Shown: piece by piece, positions 1 to 10,300 of the stretch
Layout of the letters: every line of letters begins with the position of its first letter
How positions within the stretch are numbered: the stretch's first letter is position 1
DNA from: Dicaeum eximium
Lineage: Eukaryota; Chordata; Aves; Passeriformes; Dicaeidae
Length of the DNA: 64,000 nucleotides
Direction: 5' to 3'
Assembly (NCBI GenBank): GCA_013396995.1
Contig: VWZP01010715.1
Coordinates: forward strand, 930,001-994,000
The notes under the pieces: generated by a model
The model's database searches: none
Seen by the model: the letters and a program-made list of their open reading frames with translations, nothing else
Told to the model about the DNA's origin: nothing
Position numbers and translations under genes: made by a program

Positions 1-1744
1 AAGCACTGACATGAGAAAAAATAATATTATTCTCTGTTACATCAGATTAATTTTGTTTGAAATTGTGTCCCAGGGGTTGATATCAGGAAATTCTGAGAAA
101 GAGAAAATAATCAATGTAATAGACACTTGTAGAAAACCCTGGCCAAAGGGCACATTTTTATCCAACTGTTGCTCCAGCAGTGGTTAAATTAGTCAGTGGG
201 GGAATAAATGTATTCTATTTATTTGGTTTGAAGGTGTTTTGGCTATTCAAACATTTTCCTTCATCTTTCTATTTATGATATTTAAAATGTAGAGGCATCT
301 TTGCATCGTACAAAATGTTTTTCTTCATCTGAAACCATGTGCAACCTTTGAGAAAAGGAATAAGCATTTTTTAGTTTTGCACTGCTGGCTCTTCCACAGA
401 AAGTGTCACTTTGCTCCTTTTCTTCCTATCTATTACACAAGAAATATTTCCTGGAAACCAGATAATGATTTTTCAGCAGAGATTTTTGCAAAACAAGAGA
501 AGACTATGGTGTTTCAGATTTCTTTATTCAAAAATTGTTTGCTTGATTAAATTTAAAGGATAAATTTGGGATTCTGTTTCCAGGGCTACAGAGTAAATTA
601 AAAGCTGAAACAGACTTTTCCAACCATATATATTCCAATATATAACTGGAATATTTTTATATATATATATNTTATGGAAAAAGCCAATTTTTTATTATGA
701 AACCCTGAAGGAGCCCCTTAGTTAATATTTAGATATTTACAATAAGAATATATATTTGCACATTTTGTATTATTTTAAATTATCTTATTACTGTCATTTT
801 AAATACAACTGAATGAGAGAAAAGATTTAGTTGAGTAGCACTAAACATTTTATGTTTCACTTAAGCATTTATTAGGCTACTGCTAATTAGACTAGAGGTT
901 TTCAACTATAACAGCACATGTTCCACTTTATTATACAATTAGGGATGCAATATGAATATTTCATGCTTTCATTAGCTTTGCTGTACACAGAAAGGGTTGC
1001 ATCTCCTACAAACAACAAAATCAAAAGATTACAAAGGCCCAACAGGGAAATATCAAGTTTATATCTGTATTAATGTAGGTTAAAGATAGGTTAAAGAAAA
1101 TACTGGGAACTAAGCAAATTTTATTTTATGCCAATGTTTCAGTATGTTGAATGCATGTAAATGTAAAGAAGGGGAGATATTAGAAGGAAGATAAAGTGAA
1201 AAAAGCAATGCAGATATAAGTTAGGGAGAAGGAAAACAGGGAATGTTCAATATGCAGGTTTTTTTGCCAGCCCCAAAAATTTATTTCTCTGGATTCTTTA
1301 CAGGTATCAGGTCATAGGTAAGGCAGAATTGAAGGCACTCTAGTTCAAGAGGGTAGATGGCCTTGGCCTCTGATGGTGTCTCAAGTCAAATTCTCTGATT
1401 TGAGGATTTTAGGGAGGAAGAAGCTACCAAGAAAACAAACACCAGATGACATTTACATGCTGTGTGGCTCTTTGCCACTGCATACGGCAAAAAAAAAAAC
1501 AAATTCAGCAGGCATGGAAGGAAAAATGTTTGTAGAAAACTGTGAGAAAATATAAAATGACTCTGTTCACCTTTTAGATTTCACATGGAAAACAAACTAA
1601 TAAAGGAAATTTTTTTGAATGTTGATAAATATCTGGGCTTCAGAACATACCTGTGGTGTAAAACTGCCACAGGTCTGGGATTAGCACAACTAAGATGCAG
1701 TGAAACATACTATAGGAATCATATTATACCTGTGTTTTCATGAG
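1..1744. other. Non-coding unique sequence, AT-rich
   Basis: No gene, recognisable repeat or RNA is visible. The only ORF here is 60 codons and has no domain. A run of alternating A and T lies at about 655-670 and is followed by an undetermined base at 671, so the true length of that dinucleotide run is uncertain. Confidence 0.6.
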
Positions 1745-2060
1745 ACAGCTGAACTACTAAAAGTCAGCAGGCACTCACCTCCCATATTCTCCATCCTTTC
1801 ACTCTGTCCTCATCCTTTGCTGCCTCTGCTCAGTCACATATTCTTTCCTTTCAGCCAGCTTGTGCTCTTACAGGGTTACTCGTGCCAGTCCATGTCTCCC
1901 TGCCCATTACTCAGTGATGGTTTGGAGTGTGATCAGGTGAGCTTCGTGTGAGCAGCAGAAGCTGGCAGAGGGGTAGGAAGGGCAGGAGGGCCCCTTCTCC
2001 CCCTAGTTATGAGCTGTGCTTTTGGGTACAGCTGCTTTCTGAGCTCTTAGCCTTGGAGAT
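1745..2060. other. GC-richer block of unknown nature
   Basis: This stretch is visibly richer in G and C than its surroundings, with C/T-rich sequence followed by G-rich sequence around 1965-2005. An 83-codon ORF overlaps it, but it shows no domain and no convincing exon boundaries. It could be a decayed repeat, a remnant exon or simple compositional variation. I do not recognise it. Confidence 0.3.
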
Positions 2061-4329
2061 ACAGCTGTTTTGAAATTGTCTGAAACTGAAGCTGTGCTGA
2101 GGTCCCTGAGCTGTTACTAATTGGCAGCTACAGTAATCAATTGTGTTTCAATATTCTTTTGACTGATTCTTCAAAACAGGTTTCACAGCTTGCCTGGAGA
2201 ATGCACAAGAAGCTTGCTGACAGTGACCATCCTAAAGGCAGACTGGAAGGATGTGGAGAGCTGTTAGTATGCCATGAGTCACAGCCAAAGGGATGGCCAG
2301 CAGGGAGCCTGCAGGATTACTGACAGAAAGGCTGGGGGTGTAAGGAACAGCACTACTGTGTGTACTTGGCTTGGACACCGAGCTTTTCAATCAATACATA
2401 TCTATCCAAACAGTGAGTTTGAGAGAAATCTGCATTTCCTTTCACACCTATGTGTGAAGAGGACAGAAATCCAGAATGCCATTACAATTGTCTAAAATAA
2501 GTAGAAAGAAATTCCCATCCCTCAAAGTCTTTCTATTTTTACTTTTACTCTATTTTTACAAATTTCCATAAGTGTTGTGATATTTCCCCCACTCATTTTG
2601 GACTCTGTAATTGTAGTTTTTCCAGAGGACGCTTTCCCTAACCCCCTCACCACTTTTCACTAGTAATGTTTTTGTAACTTTACTAAATACCCAGTCATGA
2701 ACTCTGTGATAAAAAGATCCAAGAATTTTATCCCTCCCTCCTAATAGACAAGGTGGTCTCACCTTCAGCTGAGCTCAAAAGACGGATGTCTTCCAGGGGA
2801 GTGGGGAGGGGTGGTATGACACAGGAAGAAACAGGGAGGATACTCTTCCTTTTGGGGACAGGTGAAAAAATTTCTGTCTCTGAGCATTTCTCAATATTTC
2901 TCAAGACTGCTGTTTATAAAAGAATTGGAATAAATGAGGCAGCAAATGATAGAGAAGAAAGAGGCTAGCAACAAAATTATCTTTCTAATTTATATATGTA
3001 ATGTAATTGTTTCTGTAATTTAGCTCTCGTTTAGAAAGTAGTTAAAATATCCTCTTTGTATATTTGCTATGCATACAAAATCATTCCTGAAACCTTTCTT
3101 CCCTTTCTTTCCTTGAAGAAAGAAACATTCTTGGGTTTTGGGGAAAGGAGAACAATCTTCAGCTATAATCATTGAGTTATGTAGCCACGCTGCTTGTAAG
3201 ATGGAGGCTGACACGCACGTGGCAGAGATTGTCATCCAGGGATTTCCAACGCTGATGGTGTCAAGATTTAAAGAGGGGAAAGTCCAGGTTCTCTGTACTT
3301 TCCCTCTTTTTGTGTATGAATTATGCTGATCAGGTTTCCATAGAATACTTAGGTACTCTTTTATCTTGAATTTGTTTTAGATCTGGTGACTTTTACAGGT
3401 TAAAAATTATCCAAAATTAAATGCAAATGAAGTGCTTAAATGCTTTCCCCAATGGAGACACAAGACAAAGTTTGTAAAGGCCAGGAAAGCCAGAAAATTG
3501 AGGACCCAGCAGTTACAAGAGAAGTTTTTTGTTGGAGTTTTAAAGAACAAAGTCCTAGAATTTCAACTCAAATACCAACCCATATTTTGAGTGCTGTATT
3601 ATTTTATCTAGTTTATTTATTGAAGGCTTTGTGTTAAACAACAATAAATATTATTTATATATTATTCTGCAATAAATATTATTGAATATTCTGTGAGCAT
3701 TAAGAAGGAAAGAAAATATTAATGTCTTAAACATTCTTCAAATCTTTATTCTCTTTTTATACAACTCTAAATATTGAGATGCTACTGAAATACACTGTGA
3801 CTTGATAGTTATATACATAAATTCTAAGAAACAATTAATTAGAACAATGGAAAGAGTGGGTTGATGAAGATTCTTCAAAGACTGTTACCAGGGGTAATTG
3901 ATCCCCCATGCTCCCTTTCCATTAGAACATTCAAGTAAATGATTTATCATATATGGGCTTCTATAAAATCTCATCTTAACATTCTCAGTAGAAATAGTCT
4001 GAAGCAGATGTAATCTGTCTTTTATCAGTCAGACAAGATGTCCCCAATCTGTCATATTAAATCATCTCATTAATATATTGTCATCAGAGAAGGTGCTTTC
4101 ACATGTTTGGAGCTGTTGTGAGCTACTCACCAATACCACCACCTTATGACAGAAGGGTGGGATAAAATGCAACACCCAGCCATGTATGTTTAAAATCTTA
4201 CCCAAAGCTAAAGTGTAAAATAGGAGATTGTGCTTTCATGGAGACACTGAAATAGAAGTGAGCCCTGGTTGCATTATGGGTGTCTGCTATTGAGACAGCC
4301 TGTTCAGAAATTCATCCTGTTTATGTGGC
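2061..4329. other. Non-coding unique sequence
   Basis: No gene or repeat family is recognised. Several 60-76 codon ORFs occur on both strands, overlap each other and lack protein-like features, so they are treated as chance. AT-rich runs with repeated AATAAATATT-like words occur at 3640-3690. An ATGCAAAT octamer is at 3421-3428. Confidence 0.55.
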
Positions 4330-4575
4330 AATGCCCAGTCTGCACAGGTGAGCTGCTCTCATGATTGCAGAAATCACTGGGGAGCCACCAGCCAGGCAGG
4401 AGCTGCCTTCTGTCTCTTTGATGTGCCCACATCATGTTGGGTGTCAGAGCCCAGACAGAGGCAGAGATTCCAGCCAGATCCAACCCCCTCACCACAGGGC
4501 CCAGCAGAGCCCCTCAACCCAAGGTGGCAGTGCCTCTGTAAAAGAACAACGTGCAGGATGGCTGTGAGCAGTTTA
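4330..4575. other. GC-rich block of unknown nature
   Basis: This is the most GC-rich stretch of the first 6 kb, rich in CAG/CTG and CCC words. Overlapping ORFs of 68-86 codons are open on both strands here, which is what a GC-rich, stop-poor block gives by chance. No domain, signal peptide or confident pair of splice sites is visible. A decayed repeat or an untranslated exon is possible. Confidence 0.3.
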
Positions 4576-4829
4576 AAGCAAAATAATTTTGAGCCAGTGT
4601 ACAACTGAAAGAAAAGTGAGAAATACAGTTGATTGATAAAAGTTTGGTTTGTTTCAATACATTATTTTAATTTTCCTAGTATGATTTTTCTGTGGAAATT
4701 ATTTTCTTCTTTTCATTAGTGTTGCTCATGTATATGGGTTTCCAGACTAGAATAAATGGTTTCATGATTAACAGAAATGCACTTGAAGCTGATGAAGCAA
4801 CATCTCAAAAGCTGTGTTGTAGGTAATAC

Positions 4830-4864
4830 AGTCTATCATGTTCTACCAGTCTATTATGTTCTAC
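4830..4864 (+). repeat. Short tandem duplication, two copies of about 17 bp
   Basis: The word AGTCTATCATGTTCTAC at 4830-4846 is repeated at 4848-4864 with one base change (C to T). This is a small local duplication, most likely from replication slippage. Confidence 0.75.
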
Positions 4865-5255
4865 ACCAGATTTGTACAACTAGATTTGACAAGCAATGAA
4901 AATATTTGGGCTACTGCTAAAATTGACCCTGGCTTCAGCAGACAGCACAGGTGAGTTCCTTCTATTATATATCAGCATAATCAGCATTGCAGTGGTAGAT
5001 TATGTGTCTAATGTACATAGTGTATCTGAGATTATTACAATAGCTTTGTTTTCTCTCTGACAGTGTTGTCTCAGGAATATCTGTTTCAGCTGCTTTGGAA
5101 AGAAAAAAGATAAAACCATTTCAGCATTTTCAGGTGTCTGAATCCTTTCCATGTCATGCAGCAGCTTCAGCTTTTTTTTGACTGAATGACAACCACTTTC
5201 TCACTGGAGCTACACGTATCTGACCAAGCAGTGAAAATATAAAAATTAAGCAACC

Positions 5256-5804
5256 ATGTGTCTTAAACGTTATTCTCACAGTTGCCTTCCTCCTCTGAAG
5301 CAAATTCTTCTTCACTCTCATCAAGCATCAGCCAGGTTCATCAGACATGTAAACAACATGGTTTGTGGGAGATATCTCTTCAGTCTGTACCCATTACTAG
5401 AGCATCCAAAACAGACTCCAAATGGTTTCCTGGCTGCACTTATGCTGCTTTTTAAGTTTTGTGTTCAGCTAACTGGATGTACATCTAATGTGAGGAGAAG
5501 AGAAAGAAAATTTGGTCTTTTTAGTCCAGATCTCGGTTTGCTTGTATTTGATTGCTGGGCTGAGGTAGATACAATATGGCACATTGTTTGCCTTCTTTTG
5601 CCTATCATCTGCCCTTTCAGCCCTCTGGAGATTTCATGGGTGGTAAAAGTTAGCTCTGAGTACCTTCCCAAGCACCCAGAAGGATTTTGGTCAGGGCATC
5701 TGGAGAATGGGAAGGCTGCATGCAGGAATGAGGCAGTAGTTTCATCTGCTGCTCACTTACATAGTTTGTGGTCTTTTATGCAGTCTAGACAACCATGTCT
5801 TTGA
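5256..5804 (+). other. Longest ORF in the window (182 codons), probably not a gene
   Basis: An uninterrupted ATG-initiated frame of 182 codons runs here. The predicted product is rich in Leu, Ser, His and Cys, with no known domain, no clear signal peptide and no repeat structure. The bases before the ATG give A at -3 (AACCATGT), a moderate Kozak context. No TATA-like promoter or nearby poly(A) signal stands out. The ORF stops about 100 bases before a CR1 3' end, so it may lie in a decayed repeat or flank. A lineage-specific small gene is possible but not supported by anything except length. I do not recognise the protein. Confidence 0.2.
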
Positions 5805-5904
5805 ATCTAGTCCATGAAAGAAAATGAAGCTTCCTAGAATTCAAGTAGTCTAATAAAATATGTGAGTCATAGCAAAACCTGCTCTTTCACATGTGGCTTG
5901 GTTG

Positions 5905-5980
5905 ATATGGTGGTGGGTGGTCATTCAGAGGTCAGACTCAATGATCTTGGAGGTCTTTTCCTACTTTAATGATTCTAGAC
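5905..5980 (+). mobile_element. CR1 LINE, 3' terminal fragment
   Basis: The sequence shows the hallmark end of avian CR1 elements: a CAGACTCAATGATCTTGGAGG-like block, then GGTCTTTTCC, then a terminal ATGATTCTA. CR1 elements are non-LTR retrotransposons that are usually 5'-truncated and end in short ATTCTATG-type repeats instead of poly(A). Only the last 70-80 bases are recognisable, so this copy is dead. It lies upstream of the LTR/CR1 cluster and is in the same orientation as the CR1 within it. Confidence 0.75.
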
Positions 5981-6081
5981 GGGTTGATAAAAAAACAAGT
6001 TATGACTCTCCTTATGGATAAATGGTCTGAAGGATACACAGTTTTTCATTATTTCTTTCCATTCCTTTGTTAGTCTTATTT

Positions 6082-6118
6082 CTTATAGTGTGTGACTGTT
6101 ACCTTATAGTGTGTGACT
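6082..6118 (+). repeat. Tandem duplication, unit about 21 bp
   Basis: CTTATAGTGTGTGACT at 6082-6097 is repeated exactly at 6103-6118. An inverted repeat AAACTTT-GT-AAAGTTT follows at 6121-6136. Both are small local features with no evident function. Confidence 0.75.
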
Positions 6119-6482
6119 TTAAACTTTGTAAAGTTTAAAATGTTGCACCATTCATTATTGTACTAGCCACAAAGAACTAAGTTGTGTTGTTTTTTTCCCA
6201 GAGGATCTAACCAGATGACTTTTTAGGGCACAAAATAAAAGATATAATACATTTCTATAAACATATATATAACATATATAAAACATAAAACAACATTTTG
6301 ATGCCACATGAGTCTAGTTTGCCCTGATACCTGTTAGCATTCCCTTCTGTACTGCTGAGGAAGACAAGCACTACAAGGGCTCTACAGACTTTATTATCCA
6401 AATCCTCAGGCTAAATATTGAGTGGGTTTATCCTAAAGGTGAATATAGTTTCTTACTGTATTTTCATGGCAAAGTTTTTTTA

Positions 6483-6785
6483 ATGGGGAGGTGCAGGGGT
6501 AACCTCTATGATGAGAGGCTGGGACTGCCCCATCCAGGACACAGGTTCAAGCCCCTGCACAGCAGAGAGGGGTTAGAGGGAAAAAATGTGAGAAACATCC
6601 CTGGGAGCACCAAGGTCAGAAAAGTAAGTGAGGGAAGAGGTGCTCCATGTGCAATAGGTGAGATTGCCCTGCAGCCTGTGGAGGACCCCATATCTAAGCA
6701 GGAGGATATTCTCTGCAGGAACTGCAGTCCTTGGAGACGACTTATGTGAGAAGAAAAGAGCAGCAGAGAGGAAATGTTATGGATT
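6483..6785 (+). mobile_element. ERVL-type solo LTR, 5' part
   Basis: This matches, from memory of the family, a long avian ERVL-type LTR. The recognisable blocks in order are: a CTATGATGAGAGGCTGGGAC block, GGACACAGGTTCAAGCCCCTG, the phrase AGGGAAGAGGTGCTCCA, CTGCAGCCTGTGGAGGACCCC, and an AGCAGCAGAGAGGAAATGTTATG block leading into GACCATAAC. The several repeated 'CTGCAG..TGGAG..CCC' units usual in the family are reduced, so this copy carries an internal deletion. It continues after the inserted CR1 at 7112. No gag, pol or env sequence lies next to it, so it is a solo LTR. The family name is from pattern memory and the exact subfamily is not assigned. Confidence 0.6.
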
Positions 6786-6820
6786 GACCATAACAAGTCA
6801 TAACAACTATTATGGATTGA

Positions 6821-7108
6821 GCGTGGACAAGGTGGAATGGTTTTAAACTGAAAAGGGGTAGGTTTATCTTAGTTGTTAGGAAGAAATTCTCCACTGTGAT
6901 AGTGGTGAGGCACTGGAACACCTTGCCCAGAGAAGTTGTGTATGACCCATCTCTGAAAGTATCCAAGGCCAAGTTGGATGGAGCTTTGAGAAACATGATC
7001 TAGTGTAAGGTCTCCCTGCCCATGGCAGAGACGTTGGACCTAGATGATCTTTAAGGTCCCTTTCCACCCAAACTGTTCTATGATCCTGTGATTCTGTGAC
7101 CACAAACC
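6821..7108 (+). mobile_element. CR1 LINE 3' fragment inserted into the LTR
   Basis: This is a textbook CR1 3' region. It contains GGTTTTAAACTGAAA, TTAGGAAGAAATTCT, CACTGGAACACCTTGCCCAG, AAGGCCAAGTTGGATGG, CTGCCCATGGCAGAG, GATGATCTTTAAGGTCCC and a terminal TTCTATGATCCTGTGATTCTGTG. It is 5'-truncated and non-coding apart from shadow ORFs. It sits between the two halves of the LTR and must therefore have inserted after the LTR. An exact 11-bp word, TTATGGATTGA, occurs at 6778-6788 and again at 6810-6820, close to the 5' junction. Confidence 0.9.
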
Positions 7109-7111
7109 TCT

Positions 7112-7310
7112 ATTCTCCACCTGTCCTGCACCACCCAGAGGGGAGGAGGTAGAGGAGTTGGGGAATGAAGGAGTGAAGTTGATCTTGAGCAACAGGGGGA
7201 TGGTGGAAGAAAGGTAGTTTAGTGTCTTTGTTTTCACACTATCTACCTCTGTTATTAATTGGCAATAAATAAAATTAATTTTCCACAACTTCAGTCAAAC
7301 TTCTAAATCT
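7112..7310 (+). mobile_element. ERVL-type solo LTR, 3' part
   Basis: The LTR resumes with GAGGGGAGGAGGTAGAGGAG, then GGAGTGAAGTTGATC, an AAGGTAGTTTAGTGT block and GTTATTAATTGGCAATAAATA followed by AATTAATTTTCCAC. In this LTR family the AATAAA-containing block near the 3' end works as the polyadenylation signal, and here it is present as CAATAAATAAA at about 7262-7272. The 3' border is eroded and is placed only approximately. The two parts belong to one element because they occur in the right order and orientation on either side of the CR1. Confidence 0.6.
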
Positions 7311-10300
7311 GTGGAACAGATAGTTGTTCCTGTGGGAGAGGACAGTAAGACCTTTAAGCAGCTGCAAGGAAGAAACAGCTGACAACCTTTGTTGGGTGTA
7401 AATGTGAAATGTACATTCAGTGTACTTGTTTTATCTTTTGTTCTAACATCTGTGACTTAGTCTATATGCCACCAGCAATTACTTGTAGAATTCTGGTAAA
7501 GAAAATAAAATATGATTACAAGTAGGAAAGCAAATATGATGAGTTATCATGGCCATTATAGAACAAGAATACTGATCTGGCACTCTTCAAATTGCTTAAC
7601 TACACTGCAAATGCAATCAATCAGCTTTATTTGTGTAATATATCAACTAATTTTAAATATTTTTTAAAATCTACTAACAAAATATGTCCTTTATTATATC
7701 AATTCCATTGTGTACTCTTTTTTGGGTGTCTCTGGTTCTCACTCTCTCTCGAAGCCTTGTTTCTAGGAGAGCTCTCATATCAAAAATGTTGCCCCAAGCT
7801 GTTACCACTTCATGGTTCATCTGGCAGGAAATGGAACTTCAATTGGAAGGGAGAAGATGGGTTTTCATTAATGACTTTCAAAACTAAGTACCAAAACTTT
7901 TTTATTCTGTACTTATTTTCAGCATAATTAAACTGGGTTGAAGAGTAAGAAGTATTTGGGCAGCTATTTTCAAAATGCATTAGCCTCTGCATTGTTGCAA
8001 GGATGTCTTATGGTAGTTTCTCTGTGTTTAGTGGCATGTGCAGTAACCTTTTCTCTTCCTGTAATTATTTTCACTCTTTAATTGCCTCTATCCACTGCTC
8101 TAAATGTCAGGTTTACAATAGAAGATGGTCTTATTGAGGTAGAAATTAGAATAATAAGTGAGAGGGATTTCCATGTTGATATATGATGCACTAGAGGAAG
8201 GTAGGAAAGAGATTGAATTCCAGATGAATAATTGCTCTGAGCAAAGCATGCTTGTAGTCATCTGAAGTGTGGATTTTTCAATTAAAAGAATTTTTTTTTA
8301 ATATGTTAGTAATATTACAGTTCATACATCAACAGTATTTTCTTTTTATTTACGTTTTCATCAGTTGGGTTTGTTATCAACTGCAGTAAAACTGATCTCT
8401 CTACAAAAATTGTCTTCTCTAACACAGTCTCTCCCTGACCTTGACTTGTGGTGGTATTTTGCTAGAAATGCAACTTTCTAAGTGGAGTTAGCTTTGGTAC
8501 ATCAAGAGTAAACATAAGATAATAAACATTTAATCAAATGGAAGGTTGTGCTTACACTCTTGATGTCTGTCACCTCTGTGAGCTAAAACTGCCAAATCCA
8601 GAGTTAAAAGAAAATGGGCTGCTGAAACTCTGAAGAGGATTAGTCATTCTTCATTAGACTTAAATTTTTTTTGTTCAACATGCACCAAAAAATTAGGTCT
8701 TTGTAATCCTTTCCTCCGCAGTATTAAAATCATAAGTCTGTAACCAACTTCAGTCAATTCAATAAGAGTTCAGGATGTAGCTTTCCCTTTCTCCTTGTGA
8801 AGGTGTGGTCTTCTTGGTACCATTTATGTTTTAGCAGATCAAAAGACAAATCTATGTGACATTTGGTACCATCAGAGTTCTCTGACAAAAATATTCCATC
8901 CAAAGTGACCTGATCATATCACCATTATTCACAGAGCATATTACTAAAAGTAAATCAGCAAGGAAACTCAACTACATGAAAAAAAGTAAAAAAACAGCAA
9001 AGAAACTGAGAGGTCCCAATTAGGCTGTGCCGACTTTCATCAGGTAAGTTAATTAGGGATTTAATGATTGAAAAGAAGGACCTATTAGAGAAGATTGTAA
9101 TTTCCAGTATCTACTGCACATAGCTCTCTGGCACAGGAATAAGCACACAATATACCATGTGCCCATTGTACATTTCTTTGTGTGGAAAAGGAGTCTGACG
9201 AACAACCTACCCAAAGGAACATGGAACTTAAATGTAGAGCTGGTTCAGTAGCTTAAACTCAGCATCTATTTACTACTGCTTGCCATTTCACTTTCCCTTC
9301 ATGTGTACTCTATTTCAAGTAAGAAAAAATAATAATGACAAAACTGATGTTCCCTGGGTACAATCTCTGCACGCTCTGGAGGCTGTCATGCTTTTGTTGT
9401 TGGACAGCTGCAGTAGCCCAATGCTGACAAAATATCAGTGGCTTACTTGCTTTGCTAGATCTCTATTAATGCAGGAGTTTTTTCTTCAGACTACAGCTTT
9501 ATCCAAGCCTGTCAAATGCTTATAGCAGTATTTAAATATATCTCTAGCTTTAAGGTAGGTAGATACATAAACTGAAAAAAATAAAAATTATGCACCCATT
9601 TGTTTTGCTTATGGTTTTTCACTCAGTGGCTCTAGCAGTGGAAGCAAACATGGGCTTCATGAGAATTTCTTACATATTTCATCCAAACAAAAACCACATG
9701 TAGATGTTTTTCAGTCCATTCTTAGACTTGCCTTTGATTTGATCTGAATCTGAAATGTAAGCAAGTGCAGAAGTGGAACTTATAGCAGATATGTTTTTCA
9801 TTCTGAAAATGCTAAGAATAATAACTTTATAAAAAATGTACATTAGTTGTGAGGCTTTACATTATAATTGCTTTAAAATAGGAATTCTAGATAAAAGTAG
9901 GTCCTGACAGAAGGACCTGTCAGAATATATAGGATGAAATTTACTTTTATTTGGACATGTAGCATAGCAATAATTTGCTAAAGGATCTGACTGACCTGTA
10001 CAAAATTACTTCTTGGCTAGGAGGATAAAAGAGGATCTAGCACTTCTCCACATGTGTGTCTCTGTAGTTTCATTGACTAGCATAATTGCAGGGGGATTTT
10101 TTTCAAGCCCTCAGAAACTTCTTTCAGGCTGCAAGGACTAAAAATCATTCTGCCAGTAGAAAACTTAATAAAGAAGGTAGGAGAAAAAGGGTGATCAGGA
10201 AACAAAGAGCAAGAAACAGGAATAACAAAAAAGCATATTAGTAGAAAGAAGTTGAAGAGAATACTGAAGATGTAGATCCAGGTGGGGTGATTGGGTGACA

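Noticed and set aside
6506..7288. Several ORFs of 62-96 codons on both strands
   Set aside because: They run through the LTR and the CR1 3' region, which are non-coding.
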